Below, piece by piece: positions 28,881 through 38,532 of a stretch of 64,000 bases of DNA; position 1 is the stretch's first letter; each line of letters begins with the position of its first letter. Under the pieces are notes generated by a model, which made no database searches, was not told the DNA's origin, and saw only the letters and a program-made list of their open reading frames with translations. The stretch covers positions 82,657-146,656 of the forward strand of contig NZ_JACHIH010000007.1 of the NCBI RefSeq assembly GCF_014203125.1, in the 5' to 3' direction. This stretch comes from Rhodopseudomonas rhenobacensis. GTDB lineage: Bacteria > Pseudomonadota > Alphaproteobacteria > Rhizobiales > Xanthobacteraceae. The position numbers and the translations under genes were made by a program.

Positions 28881-30242
28881 CTACTTGACCTCGAGTTTGA
28901 TGTACCAGTCCGGGCTGCGCTTGAACCATCCTGGCTGATAGTCCCCGCGTCCGCCGGCGAGACGTTGCACCAGCGCGGTGTTGCCAAGCGCCCGCGAGGC
29001 CCGCCGCGCCAGCCGCGCGACGCCGCGGTAGCCGAGCAGTTCATCCGCGTCGATCGACAGCGCGGGAATTCCCGATCGTGCGGCGAGTGCTGCGAGGTCT
29101 GCCGGGCCGATGAACAGATCCGGCGCCAGCCGGCGCAACCGATTGGCGTGCTCGAACGGCTGCCCGTCGGCGACGTGCAGCGGCAGATCCGGCCGCTTCA
29201 CCGCAAAGTCCTGCAACGCGCCGATATGAGTTCTGTCGATATGGTCGACGCTGATGCCGACCAGCTCTCCTTCCAGTTCGACAATCAGATCGCCGAGTGC
29301 AAAGGCGGTGGCGGGCGCCGCCGCCACGGCGACGCGACGCCCCGACAGCGTCTCCAGCCCCGATGCTTCGATGCCGGCCGGCACTGTCCGTCCCGTCGCC
29401 GCTGCAATCGCTGCCACAAAATGATTGGTCGCCGCGGTGCCGACCGGCGGCGGCAGCCGCAGCAAGGGCACGCCATGCACGGCAGCCAGACCGTCGCCAA
29501 GCGCCGCAGTGCTGTCGGGGTCGACCGTGACGCTGAGCGCGGCCGTCGCCGCGCGACGGAAGCCTTCCGCATCCGCGGCGTGGGGTAGCCGGTTGACCGT
29601 CAGCCCGAGTGACTGCAGTTCGCGTTCCAGGGCGACGAGGCCTGGGCCGGCCTGCGTCGCCAGCAGATTGACGAGGTCGTCGCGTCGCGCCTGTTCGGCG
29701 GGCGGCACCAGTTGCAGCACGGCTTGGGCGGCGGCGTCGAAGCCGGTGGCGGCGATCCGCGAGCGGAAGCCGTCGGTGCGGACCTCGATCACCGGGATGT
29801 CGAGCTCTTCGCTGAGCTCCAGCGCAGCGGCGCGGATGTCGTCATTGTTGATCGCGATCACCGGCGTGGCGACGATGAACACCGCCCAGGGCCGATGCCG
29901 TCGGACCAGCGCCCGCACGGTGTCGGAGAGGATGGTTTCGGAGCCGAGGATGGTGTCGCGCTGGTCGAGATTGGTCACCGCCCAGGCGCCCTGCGGGGCA
30001 AACCGCGTCAAGGCGGCGGAGCAGCCGCGGGCGCCATGCACCACGATGGCGGTGCCGCGGATCGCGCCGAGCACCGCCAGGGCGCGGATCAGATCGTCGG
30101 GCGCGCTCTGCGCAAAGGTGCGGATGCGGTCCGCGGATTGACCGCTTAGCAGTTCGGCGACCAGCGGAGCGACGTCCCCGAGATAGGCGCCGATCGCGCC
30201 GAGCCGCTTCTCGCGGATCAGCAGATGCGGTAGGCGAGCCAC
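28881..30242 (-). CDS. Divergent NifD-like subunit with a single cysteine
   Basis: 453-residue protein of the NifDK superfamily, recognisable from the start (REKRLGAIGAY), the HGARGCSAAL segment and IVATPVIAINNDDI, which line up with MarD QHSPIGCGAG and IATSCASGIIGDD. Only one cysteine is present in the whole protein, Cys74. The other two cluster positions have become non-cysteine and the cofactor cysteine region (AATAALSVTV) also lacks one. Together with three ligands from the K-like partner this gives four cysteines, enough for a single [4Fe-4S] cluster as in DPOR or COR. Adjacent to the H-like gene with no gap. Function unknown. Confidence 0.78.
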   Translation of the reverse strand: MARLPHLLIREKRLGAIGAYLGDVAPLVAELLSGQSADRIRTFAQSAPDDLIRALAVLGAIRGTAIVVHGARGCSAALTRFAPQGAWAVTNLDQRDTILGSETILSDTVRALVRRHRPWAVFIVATPVIAINNDDIRAAALELSEELDIPVIEVRTDGFRSRIAATGFDAAAQAVLQLVPPAEQARRDDLVNLLATQAGPGLVALERELQSLGLTVNRLPHAADAEGFRRAATAALSVTVDPDSTAALGDGLAAVHGVPLLRLPPPVGTAATNHFVAAIAAATGRTVPAGIEASGLETLSGRRVAVAAAPATAFALGDLIVELEGELVGISVDHIDRTHIGALQDFAVKRPDLPLHVADGQPFEHANRLRRLAPDLFIGPADLAALAARSGIPALSIDADELLGYRGVARLARRASRALGNTALVQRLAGGRGDYQPGWFKRSPDWYIKLEVK

Positions 30243-31118
30243 TCAGATCGCCTCCTGTGGCGCGACGATGCCGGCCTCGACGCCGAACACACGGTCGCCC
30301 CAGTCCCGCGCCCAGGCCTTCAGCGCCGGGCCATTCAGCGGCTTCGGCACGGTGCTCTCGTGGTTCTCCGCAATATGCCGGGCCAGCGCGCGATAGACGT
30401 CCGCCTGGGCGGAGCGCGGCTGCGCTTCGATCACGGTCTTGCCGTAGAGTTCGCTCTGCGCCACCACCTGCGAGCGCGGCACGTAGCCGACCACGCTGGT
30501 GCCGGTGCGTGCGGCGAAATCATCGATCAGCGACGCGGCGTAGGGCGTCTGGATCGAGTTGGCGATCACGCCACCGAGCCGGGCGCCGCCGGAGGGCGCG
30601 TATTTGCTGATCGCCTTGAACAGATTGTTGGCGGCGAAAATCGCCATGAAGTCCGACGAGGTGACCACATAGGCGGAGTCGGCGATGCCGTTGCGGATCG
30701 GCACCGCGAAGCCGCCGCACACCACGTCGCCGAGCACGTCGTAGAGCACGAAGTCCGGCTTGAACTGTTCGAACAACTCCAGCTCATGCAGCAGATCGAC
30801 CGCGGCGTTGATGCCGCGCCCGGCGCAGCCGACGCCGGGCACCGGGCCGCCGGCCTCAATGCACAGCACGCCGGCGAAGCCGGTCGCCGAAACATCGGCG
30901 ATCGACGGCCTGCCGCGCTCGCGCAAACTGTCGAGCACGGTCGGCAGATCGTCGCCGCCACGCAGGATGTTGGTGGAATCGCTCTTCGGATCGCAGCCGA
31001 TCTGGATCACGCGGAAACCGGCGTCAGCCAATGCCGCGCTGATATTCGACGTGGTGGTCGACTTGCCGATGCCGCCCTTGCCGTAGATCGCGATGTGTTT
31101 GGGTTTTCGTTCAGTCAC
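30243..31118 (-). CDS. NifH-like reductase of the third nitrogenase-like set
   Basis: 291-residue Fe protein homologue with the P-loop [13 protein letters not shown] and both cluster cysteines in VGCAGRGI and GDVVCGGFA, so it should bind ATP and a bridging [4Fe-4S] cluster. It resembles MarH closely, more than the D and K partners resemble MarD and MarK, so it may also serve other D/K pairs. It precedes the D-like gene directly. A separate radical SAM gene lies 117 bases upstream. Confidence 0.88.
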   Translation of the reverse strand: MTERKPKHIAIYGKGGIGKSTTTSNISAALADAGFRVIQIGCDPKSDSTNILRGGDDLPTVLDSLRERGRPSIADVSATGFAGVLCIEAGGPVPGVGCAGRGINAAVDLLHELELFEQFKPDFVLYDVLGDVVCGGFAVPIRNGIADSAYVVTSSDFMAIFAANNLFKAISKYAPSGGARLGGVIANSIQTPYAASLIDDFAARTGTSVVGYVPRSQVVAQSELYGKTVIEAQPRSAQADVYRALARHIAENHESTVPKPLNGPALKAWARDWGDRVFGVEAGIVAPQEAI

Positions 31119-31150
31119 AGGGCCTCCGGGAAATCAGCAAGTTGCAATCG

Positions 31151-31175
31151 GGTGCGCGGCGCGATTCCGCGCACC
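31151..31175 (-). other. Strong hairpin between radical SAM and H-like genes
   Basis: A perfect 9-bp GC-rich stem (31151-31159 with 31167-31175) and a 7-base loop, located in the transcript between the radical SAM gene and the H-like gene. No T run follows, so it may be an RNA processing or stability element or a partial terminator that sets unequal expression. Confidence 0.4.
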
Positions 31176-31235
31176 GCGCCTGGCGCGTAAGCACAGCTTG
31201 GCAGTCGAGTTGCCGCAATGCCGCAGCGGTCGCGA

Positions 31236-32450
31236 TTATTCCGCCGCCACCAGCCGCTTGGTTTCGGCGAACACCGGCAGCAACTCGTCCTCGATCCGCC
31301 AGATGTCGTGCTGCAAGCTGTCGGAGGAGGCGTGGCAGTCGTAGATCTGCTGATAGCTGAAGCCGTTCTTTTTCCAGATCGCGACCTGCTTATGCGCCAA
31401 GTCGAGATACCAGCCGGGCTCCGGCGAGCGATGGCCTTCGAGCTCCGAGCCGGGATTCGGGCACCACACCGTCGCGGTGCCGACCACGCCTTTCGAGGCG
31501 AGATATTCCAGTCCGGCCACCGTGCTTTTCTTCGGCTCGATGCCGGCAACGATGTTGGAGCGCACCCGGCCGTGGCCGAACACCTTGGCGGCGTATTCCA
31601 GCGCCTTGACCCAGTGCTCCCAGCCGCCGCTGCCGCGGGCCTTGCCCGGGCAGATCGCGTTGTAGATGCCCTTGTCCCAGATCTCGATGTTCATCGCGGT
31701 GGTGCGGTAGCCGGATTCCTTGAAGCGATCGATGTTGCGCAGGTCGAGCGGCGCGGCCACCGTAGCGGTGCCGTTGAAGTCGTCGAGCCCGGTGTGGCGC
31801 TGGATCGATTCGGCGACGTCGAGATAATAGTCAAGTTCGCGGCGCTCCGGGATGATGCCGCCGCTGACCGTCAGGTGATCAATCTCGCCGAAGCGATAGG
31901 CCTGCGCCGCCGTCTCGCCGATCTGCTTGGCGTTCTTCCAGAACGGACGCTCGGCACCGTACACGTCCCTGGTGTAGTTGATGTTGCAGAACAGGCAGTC
32001 CTCGCCCTTCTCCTTGTAGGAGCACTCGTTGCTGTAGACGATGAACAGATGGCGCTGGGCATAATGCGCGCCGATGTTTGACATCTCGATGCCGTCCGAG
32101 GTCTTGGCGCCGTAGAATTTCGGTCGCGGCTGGAATTCCACGTCGGCCAGCACCTCGTTGCCGTGGATCAGCACGGTGCGCTCGCCGATCAGATCGATCC
32201 GATAGGTCGATTTCGGATTCCAGCGAAACGGCACCGTCAACCCGTGCGGCAGCTGGAAGTGCGACGGCAATTCGGTGGTGTGGATCTCGAAATCCATCTC
32301 GAACAGGCAGTGCACCTGTTCCTGCGCCTTCACCCCCGGCTGGATCAGCTCGAGCGCCTCGCCACTGATGGCGACGCCGTTGATGCCAAGTTCGGCCTTC
32401 AGCGCCAATTCGCGCCACAGCTGGTCCTTCAATTCACCGACTGTCGTCAT
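31236..32450 (-). CDS. Radical SAM-like protein of the third nitrogenase-like set
   Basis: 404-residue protein. A three-cysteine cluster motif, Cys143-Cys152-Cys155 (NECSYKEKGEDCLFCNI), sits at the start of what looks like a radical SAM barrel (LTVSGGII, NGTATVAAPLDLRNI, NIEIWDKGIYNAICPGKA, VRSNIVAGIEP). The spacing is C-x8-C-x2-C rather than the canonical C-x3-C-x2-C. About 130 residues precede it, with an unassigned domain. It heads the unit that continues with the H-, D- and K-like genes. It is not NifB-like: the HPCFS and C-terminal cysteine motifs of MarB are missing. Likely a maturase or a partner enzyme. Confidence 0.75.
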   Translation of the reverse strand: MTTVGELKDQLWRELALKAELGINGVAISGEALELIQPGVKAQEQVHCLFEMDFEIHTTELPSHFQLPHGLTVPFRWNPKSTYRIDLIGERTVLIHGNEVLADVEFQPRPKFYGAKTSDGIEMSNIGAHYAQRHLFIVYSNECSYKEKGEDCLFCNINYTRDVYGAERPFWKNAKQIGETAAQAYRFGEIDHLTVSGGIIPERRELDYYLDVAESIQRHTGLDDFNGTATVAAPLDLRNIDRFKESGYRTTAMNIEIWDKGIYNAICPGKARGSGGWEHWVKALEYAAKVFGHGRVRSNIVAGIEPKKSTVAGLEYLASKGVVGTATVWCPNPGSELEGHRSPEPGWYLDLAHKQVAIWKKNGFSYQQIYDCHASSDSLQHDIWRIEDELLPVFAETKRLVAAE

Positions 32451-32871
32451 TGATCCGTCCTTAGGTTTCGCCGAGGCGTCACGCCGCGATCGCAGGCACG
32501 CCGCGAAGCTGCAATCGGCCTCGATGCAGGCGGTGGAGGCCGGTGCGTTGATAGTGACCTAACTTATCGGGCGATCGACCCAAGGCAATTTCGAAAATCC
32601 GCCCGATGGCGGACGAAACTGCTCGGTGAACGGCGCGGCAAAGCAAATCAATCCTTGGCAATACTCCGGTAGGGCGCGGCCGTGCGGCGATCGCTTGCTC
32701 CGACGCAGAACCTCCATCAGGAGAGGAACTTGGTCGCCGGCCTTCGTAACTAATCAGGTTTGTTGCGCACGTCGTCTGATCTTTGAAACAACAATCCGAG
32801 GATTTCGGCCTAGCCTTGTCGGTTCAGCGATCTCGCATCGCGTAGCCGGGACAATGGAGCAAAGTCGACAT
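32451..32871. other. Divergent intergenic region, set C and ssu operon
   Basis: About 420 bases between the radical SAM start and ssuA. It holds the GTTTGTTGC word at 32758-32766, 114 bases before ssuA and about 308 bases upstream of the radical SAM start, so one regulator could serve both directions. No gene seen. Confidence 0.5.
32758..32766 (-). promoter_or_regulatory. GCAACAAAC word (minus strand) before ssu operon
   Basis: Reads GTTTGTTGC on the plus strand, inside CAGGTTTGTTGCGCACG. The flanks match those at 27534 (AGGTTTGTTGCG read on the opposite strand) beyond the 9-bp core. Confidence 0.5.
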
Positions 32872-33834
32872 ATGCAGCAGACCCGAAGAGCGCTTATCGG
32901 CGCATTGGCCATCGCATTGCTGACCATGGCGGGTGCGGCACCGTCGCCGGCCGCGGCGGATGATCTGAAGGAAGTCCGCATCGGTTTCCAGCGGGCGGGC
33001 ATCTTCCCGGCCACCAAACAACGCCACACCGTCGAGGACGCCTTCAAATCGCGCGGCATCGATGTGAAGTGGGTGGAGTTCGCGTTCGGGCCGCCATTGC
33101 TCGAGGCGCTCAACACCGGCAACATCGATTACGGCTACACCGGCGATGCGCCGCCGGTGTTCGCACAGGCCGCCCGGGCCAATTTGCTGTATGTCGCGGC
33201 ATTGCCGTCGGCCGGCAAGAACGAGGCGATCGTCGTTCCCGAGAACTCACCGATCAAAACGGTGGCGGATTTGAAGGGCAAGCGGGTCGGCTTCGCCAAG
33301 GCCTCGAGTTCGCACAACACCACGGTGGCCGCGCTGGAAAAGGCCGGGCTGTCGTATTCCGATATCACCCCGGTGTATCTGGCGCCGGCCGATGCCGCGG
33401 TAGCCTTCGCCGGCGGCAATCTCGACGCTTGGACGATCTGGGATCCCTATCTGGCGCTGGTCGAAAAGGGCAAGGTCCGGGTGATCGTCTCGGCCAAGGA
33501 CGTCCACGAGGCCAACGCCTTCTTCCTCGCCAACCGCGACTTCACCGCCAAGCATCCCGACGTCGTCGCCAAGCTCAACCAGATCTTCGCCGATGAATCG
33601 GTGTGGGCCACCAGTCACCACGCCGAGATCGTCAAGGCGTTGCACGAGTCGACGGGCCTGGAGACCGAAGCGTTGACCCGCGCGGTGGATCGCACACAAT
33701 TCCTGGTCACCCCGGTGACCGACAAGGTGACCGCGACCCAGCAGACCGTCGCCGATCGCTTCCACAAGCTCGGCCTCGTTCCAAAGCCGGTCGACGTCAA
33801 GGAGATCGTCTGGACCTGGACGCCGGGGTCGTAA
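32872..33834 (+). CDS. ssuA: Aliphatic sulfonate-binding protein SsuA (copy 1)
   Basis: 320-residue periplasmic binding protein for alkanesulfonates. A Sec signal peptide (MQQTRRALIGALAIALLTM... cleaved near PAAADD) precedes VRIGFQRAGIFPATKQR, and DYGYTGDAPPVFAQA and NLDAWTIWDPYLAL are typical of the SsuA family. An upstream in-frame ATG at 32854 is possible. First gene of the ssu set and closest to the shared regulatory word. Confidence 0.88.
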   Translation: MQQTRRALIGALAIALLTMAGAAPSPAAADDLKEVRIGFQRAGIFPATKQRHTVEDAFKSRGIDVKWVEFAFGPPLLEALNTGNIDYGYTGDAPPVFAQAARANLLYVAALPSAGKNEAIVVPENSPIKTVADLKGKRVGFAKASSSHNTTVAALEKAGLSYSDITPVYLAPADAAVAFAGGNLDAWTIWDPYLALVEKGKVRVIVSAKDVHEANAFFLANRDFTAKHPDVVAKLNQIFADESVWATSHHAEIVKALHESTGLETEALTRAVDRTQFLVTPVTDKVTATQQTVADRFHKLGLVPKPVDVKEIVWTWTPGS

Positions 33835-34088
33835 CGGTTGGCAAAGCAGCGGCGCGATGAACGACGGCCGTCGGTTGGCTGCTGTGCGGGAGCTTGCGCC
33901 GGCGATCTTGCTGCCGAGGGATGAAACAGCCAAAGCGTCGCAGCGCGGGTTCCGGCAATAAACCCATCGCCGCGGCGCCGATGTACAGCGCGGTCATTGC
34001 TATTTCGGCCGGACCCTCGACACCCATCGCCGGCAATACCATCATCCATTAGTTGAATAATGAGCGGCAGCGGCGCGGAGACCGACGC

Positions 34089-35045
34089 ATGAGGCGCAGG
34101 CAGTTCCTGAAATTATCGGCTGGCGCCGCGGTGCTCGCCGCGTTGTCGTCGCCGTCGCGGGCGCAATCCTCGGCGCCGCTCAACGAAATCCGCATCGGCT
34201 ATCAGAAGAACGGAGTGCTGGTCGTCGCGCGGCAGCGCGCCACGCTGGAGGCACATTTTGCGCCGCAGGGCATTGCCGTGAAGTGGGTCGAGTTTTCCTC
34301 CGGTCCGCCGATGCTGGAGGCGATGAATGTCGGCAGCGTCGATTTCGGCGCGGTCGGCGATTCGCCGCCGATCTTCGCGCAGGCCGCCGAGGCTGCGATC
34401 GTCTACGCGGCCGGGCAGCCGATCACCACCGGGCAAGGCATCCTGGTTCCGCAGAATTCTCCGATCCGCACGCTCGCGGATCTGAAGGGCAAACGGGTTG
34501 GCTTCACCAAGGGGTCCAGCGCGCACAATGTGCTGGTGCTGGCGTTGGAAAAGGCCGGGCTCAGCTACGCCGATATCATTCCGGTCTATCTGACGCCGCC
34601 GGACGCCGGGCCGGCCTTCGCCAATGGCAGTATCGAGGCCTGGTCGATCTGGGACCCGTATTTTGCGATCGGCGAAACCAAGCAGAACGGCCGCATCCTG
34701 GTCCATGCGTCCGAGGTCGGCAAGACGAACGCCTTCTTCATCGCCAACCGCGATTTCGCCAAGACCCACGGCGACGTGTTGCAGCAAATCATCGACGTCA
34801 CCGCGGCCACCGCGCGATGGGCGGAAGGCAATCGCGGCGAGGTCGCCAAGGCGCTGAGCGCGGTGACCGGGATTCCCCTCGACATCCAGACCGTCGCCGC
34901 CGACCGCAATGCTTTCGTGGTCGGTCCGATCACCGAGGACATCGTGACGACGCAGCAGGACGTTGCTGATCGGTTCTTCAAGCTCGGGCTCATTCCGAAG
35001 CCGATCGTGGTGCGCGACGCGGTGTGGAAGCTGAGCCAGACATGA
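34089..35045 (+). CDS. ssuA: Aliphatic sulfonate-binding protein SsuA (copy 2)
   Basis: 318-residue second binding protein, with an MRRRQFLKLSAGAAVLAAL leader that could be Sec or Tat. It shares the SsuA landmarks with its neighbour (IRIGYQKNGVLVVARQR, DFGAVGDSPPIFAQA, SIEAWSIWDPYFAI) but differs enough to suggest a different ligand preference. It is 254 bases after copy 1 and 71 bases before ssuD. Two binding proteins feeding one permease would widen the range of sulfonates taken up. Confidence 0.87.
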   Translation: MRRRQFLKLSAGAAVLAALSSPSRAQSSAPLNEIRIGYQKNGVLVVARQRATLEAHFAPQGIAVKWVEFSSGPPMLEAMNVGSVDFGAVGDSPPIFAQAAEAAIVYAAGQPITTGQGILVPQNSPIRTLADLKGKRVGFTKGSSAHNVLVLALEKAGLSYADIIPVYLTPPDAGPAFANGSIEAWSIWDPYFAIGETKQNGRILVHASEVGKTNAFFIANRDFAKTHGDVLQQIIDVTAATARWAEGNRGEVAKALSAVTGIPLDIQTVAADRNAFVVGPITEDIVTTQQDVADRFFKLGLIPKPIVVRDAVWKLSQT

Positions 35046-35116
35046 TCCTCACGCGGGCGGCCGCCCTGTTTGTCCCTCAACGACAAAAAGCCTGATCTGA
35101 CACGGAGAACCGACCG

Positions 35117-36283
35117 ATGAGCGTCTCGCAATCGCCCGCCAATTTTCTCTGGTTCTTGCCGACCCACGGCGACGGCCATTATCTCGGCACCGACGTCGGC
35201 GCACGAGAGGTGAACTTCAACTATCTGCGGCAGATCGCGCAGGCCGCCGATCAGCTCGGCTATTTCGGCGTGCTGCTGCCGACCGGGCGAAGCTGCGAGG
35301 ACTCCTGGATCACCGCCTCGGCGGTAGCGCCATGGACCGAGCGGCTGCGCTATCTGGTGGCGGTGCGGCCCGGGTTGCAGTCGCCGAGCGTCGCGGCGCG
35401 GATGACCGCGACGCTCGACCGCGTCAGCAATGGGCGGGTGCTGATCAACGTTGTCACCGGTGGCGATCCGGTGGAGAACAAGGGCGACGGCGTGTTCCTC
35501 GCGCACGACGAGCGCTACGCCGTGACCCGCGAATTCCTCACCGTCTACAGCGATCTGTTGGCCGGCAAGACGGTGAATTTTCAGGGCCAGCACATTCGCA
35601 TCGAGGATGGCCGGCTGTTGTTTCCGCCGGTGCAGCTGCCGCGCCCGCCATTGTATTTCGGCGGCTCGTCGGACGCCGGCATCGACGTCGCCGCCGACAC
35701 TGTCGACAAATATTTGACCTGGGGCGAGCCGCCGGCGCAGGTCGCCGAGAAGGTCGCCAAGGTCAAAGCGGTCGCCGAGCCGCGCGGCCGCAAGCTGTCG
35801 TTCGGCATCCGGCTGCACGTCATCGTGCGCGAGACCAACGAGGAGGCGTGGCGGGCGGCGGACGACCTGATCCGCTACGTCACCGACGACACCATCGCGG
35901 CGGCGCAAAAGATTTTCGCGCGAATGGATTCAGTGGGGCAGCAGCGGATGGCGCAGCTGCATGGCGGACGGCGCGACAAGCTCGAGATCAGTCCCAATCT
36001 GTGGGCCGGGGTGGGGCTGGTGCGCGGCGGCGCCGGCACCGCGCTGGTCGGCGATCCGCAGACCGTGGCGGCGCGCATCAAGGAATATCAGGAGGTCGGC
36101 GTCGATACGTTCATCCTGTCCGGCTATCCGCATCTCGAGGAAGTCTATCGCTTCGCCGAACTGGTGTTCCCGCTGCTGTCGTTGCAGCGCCCCAGCAATG
36201 TGACGCCGTTGCGCGCCAACACCGGGCAGTTCGGCGAGACCATCGCTAATGAGCGGCTGCCGTTGAAGCAGGCCCAGCCATGA
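35117..36283 (+). CDS. ssuD: FMNH2-dependent alkanesulfonate monooxygenase SsuD
   Basis: 388-residue bacterial-luciferase-type flavin monooxygenase that oxidises alkanesulfonates to aldehyde and sulfite. The start [17 protein letters not shown], the [15 protein letters not shown] and [15 protein letters not shown] segments, and the C-terminal [23 protein letters not shown] are characteristic of SsuD. It needs reduced FMN, for which the flavin reductase at 37948 is the obvious partner. Overlaps ssuC by 4 bases. Confidence 0.93.
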   Translation: MSVSQSPANFLWFLPTHGDGHYLGTDVGAREVNFNYLRQIAQAADQLGYFGVLLPTGRSCEDSWITASAVAPWTERLRYLVAVRPGLQSPSVAARMTATLDRVSNGRVLINVVTGGDPVENKGDGVFLAHDERYAVTREFLTVYSDLLAGKTVNFQGQHIRIEDGRLLFPPVQLPRPPLYFGGSSDAGIDVAADTVDKYLTWGEPPAQVAEKVAKVKAVAEPRGRKLSFGIRLHVIVRETNEEAWRAADDLIRYVTDDTIAAAQKIFARMDSVGQQRMAQLHGGRRDKLEISPNLWAGVGLVRGGAGTALVGDPQTVAARIKEYQEVGVDTFILSGYPHLEEVYRFAELVFPLLSLQRPSNVTPLRANTGQFGETIANERLPLKQAQP

Positions 36284-37092
36284 GCCTGATCGAAAGCCTG
36301 CCGCGACTACGCACGCTGCGTCTGCCGCGCGCCGACGGTCTGATCCAGTGGATCGTGCCGCTGTTGATTCTGCTGATCTGGCAACTGGCGTGCAGCAGCG
36401 GCTTCGTGCCGTCGCGGGTGCTGCCGGCGCCGAGCGATGTGGTGCTGGCGGGATGGAAGCTGCTGCTGTCCGGCGAACTGGTGCGCAACATCTGGGTCAG
36501 CTTCTGGCGCGCCAGCGTCGGATTCGCGATCGGCGGCGGCATCGGCTTTGCCTTCGGGCTCGCCAACGGGCTGTCGTCGCTGTCGAACAAATTGTCCGAC
36601 ACCACGCTGCAGATGGTGCGCAACGTGCCGCATCTGGCGCTGATCCCGCTGGTGATCCTGTGGTTCGGCATCGACGAGCAGGCCAAGCTGTTCCTGGTCG
36701 CGCTCGGCGTGTTTTTCCCGATCTATCTCAACACGCTGCACGGCATCCGCACCGTCGATCCGCAGCTGATCGAGATGGGTCGGATCTACGGCATGAGCAA
36801 TGCCGAATTGTTCCGCCGGGTGATCTTCCCCGGCGCGCTGCCATCGATCTTCGTCGGGGTGCGGTTTGCGCTCGGCATCATGTGGCTGACGCTGATCGTC
36901 GCCGAGACCATCGCGGCGTCGTCGGGGCTCGGCTACATGGCGATGCAGGCCCGCGAATTCATGCTGATCGACGTGGTCGTGCTCAGCATCCTGATCTACG
37001 CGCTGCTCGGCAAGGTCGCCGACAGCACCGCGCGGTTGCTCGAGCGGTTGACGCTGTCGTGGCACCCGGCCTTCCAGAACGGTGAGGACTAA
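36280..37092 (+). CDS. ssuC: Alkanesulfonate ABC transporter permease SsuC
   Basis: 270-residue permease with about six membrane spans and the SsuC/TauC pattern ([20 protein letters not shown] near the start, [36 protein letters not shown] as the ATPase-contact loop). Its ATG overlaps the ssuD stop (ATGA). Confidence 0.92.
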   Translation: MSLIESLPRLRTLRLPRADGLIQWIVPLLILLIWQLACSSGFVPSRVLPAPSDVVLAGWKLLLSGELVRNIWVSFWRASVGFAIGGGIGFAFGLANGLSSLSNKLSDTTLQMVRNVPHLALIPLVILWFGIDEQAKLFLVALGVFFPIYLNTLHGIRTVDPQLIEMGRIYGMSNAELFRRVIFPGALPSIFVGVRFALGIMWLTLIVAETIAASSGLGYMAMQAREFMLIDVVVLSILIYALLGKVADSTARLLERLTLSWHPAFQNGED

Positions 37093-37093
37093 C

Positions 37094-37939
37094 ATGCAGG
37101 AGCCACTCCGTTTGCTTCTATCGGACGCGCAGGCGGTCGATTCCATCGAATTCGTCGAGGAGGCCCGGCTGGCGCGCTGGAGCAGCGAGGCGGACTCCCG
37201 CGGGCTGTCGCTGACGATCCGCGGATTGCGCAAATCGTTCGGCGACAACGAGGTGCTGCGTGACATCGATCTGCACATTCCGTCAGGCCAGTTCGTCGCC
37301 ATCGTCGGCCGCAGCGGCTGCGGCAAGAGCACGTTGTTGCGCCTGATTGCCGGGCTCGATCAGCCGACCGCAGGCCACATCACATTCGGCGAACAGACCC
37401 GTCCGGAAGACATCCGCATCATGTTTCAGGAGCCGCGGCTGTTGCCCTGGGCGCGGGTGCTGTCGAACGTCGAGGTCGGGCTCGGTAGCCAGCGCAAGTC
37501 GGCCGACGCCAAGGCGCGCGCCGAACAGGCGCTGGTCGAGGTCGGACTGCAGGAGAAGCGTGGGCAATGGCCGGCGGTGCTGTCCGGCGGCCAGAAGCAG
37601 CGCGTTGCGCTGGCCCGCGCGCTGGTCAGCCGTCCGCGCCTGTTGGCCTTCGACGAGCCGCTCGGCGCGCTCGACGCGCTCACGCGAATTTCGATGCAGC
37701 GATTGCTGGAGCGGGTCTGGCACGAGCAGAGCTTCACCGCGATCCTGGTGACCCACGACGTCGCCGAGGCCGTGGCGCTGGCCGACCGCGTGCTGGTGAT
37801 CGAGGACGGCCGCATCGCCAACGACGTCACCATCGATCTTAAGCGGCCGCGCGAGCGCGGTTCGGCTGAACTCGCCGGGCTGGAAGGGGCGATCCTGCGT
37901 GATCTGCTCCAAGGTGCCGACGGCACGACAGACTTGTGA
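37094..37939 (+). CDS. ssuB: Alkanesulfonate ABC transporter ATP-binding protein SsuB
   Basis: 281-residue ATPase: Walker [13 protein letters not shown], signature [16 protein letters not shown], Walker [14 protein letters not shown] and switch His in [13 protein letters not shown]. The first 40 residues precede the ABC domain. It begins one base after the ssuC stop codon. Confidence 0.92.
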   Translation: MQEPLRLLLSDAQAVDSIEFVEEARLARWSSEADSRGLSLTIRGLRKSFGDNEVLRDIDLHIPSGQFVAIVGRSGCGKSTLLRLIAGLDQPTAGHITFGEQTRPEDIRIMFQEPRLLPWARVLSNVEVGLGSQRKSADAKARAEQALVEVGLQEKRGQWPAVLSGGQKQRVALARALVSRPRLLAFDEPLGALDALTRISMQRLLERVWHEQSFTAILVTHDVAEAVALADRVLVIEDGRIANDVTIDLKRPRERGSAELAGLEGAILRDLLQGADGTTDL

Positions 37940-37947
37940 GGCTTTCC

Positions 37948-38532
37948 ATGACAACGGCCGTCCAGGATACTGCGATCGAACCCAGCGCTTCTCCGGCAAA
38001 GTTTCGCGCCGCGATGCGTCATCTGACCGGCGGCGTCTGCGTGATCACCGTCGGCCGCGAGCTGGACATTTCCGGCATGACGGTGACGTCGGTAGCATCG
38101 CTGGCAATCGACCCGCCGACGCTGATCGTCAGCATCAACCGGCAGTCGTCGTCCTGGCCTTTGCTACAGCGCTATCGATCGTTCGGCGTCAATATCCTGA
38201 CCGCCGATCAGGTCGACATCGCCGAACGGTTTTCCGGCGGCAACGGATTGCAGGGCATCGACCGGTTTTCCGGGGCGGAATGGGTGAGCGGCGTCTCCGG
38301 CGCGCCGCTGCTGGTCGGGGGGTTGGCTGCTATCGACTGCAAGGTCGATGAAATCGTCGAACGCCACTCTCACGCCGTCGTCATCGGCCGTGTCCTGAAT
38401 CTGCAGCAATCGGCGTGCAAAGCCGGACTTGCGTATTGGCAAGGACGTTACGTCGCCATCGACCGGGACGAAGATGCAGTCAGATTGGCGGAGGTCAGCC
38501 TGCCGACCGCCCGGGCGCTGTGGGAAATATGA
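37948..38532 (+). CDS. Flavin reductase family protein (SsuE-like role)
   Basis: 194-residue flavin reductase of the HpaC/DIM6-NTAB type (FRAAMRHLTGGVCVITVG, GMTVTSVASLAIDPPTLIVSINRQSS, FGVNILTADQ). It would reduce FMN with NAD(P)H for SsuD. This fold is not that of E. coli SsuE but fills the same role in many ssu operons. Last gene of the operon, 8 bases after ssuB. Confidence 0.88.
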   Translation: MTTAVQDTAIEPSASPAKFRAAMRHLTGGVCVITVGRELDISGMTVTSVASLAIDPPTLIVSINRQSSSWPLLQRYRSFGVNILTADQVDIAERFSGGNGLQGIDRFSGAEWVSGVSGAPLLVGGLAAIDCKVDEIVERHSHAVVIGRVLNLQQSACKAGLAYWQGRYVAIDRDEDAVRLAEVSLPTARALWEI

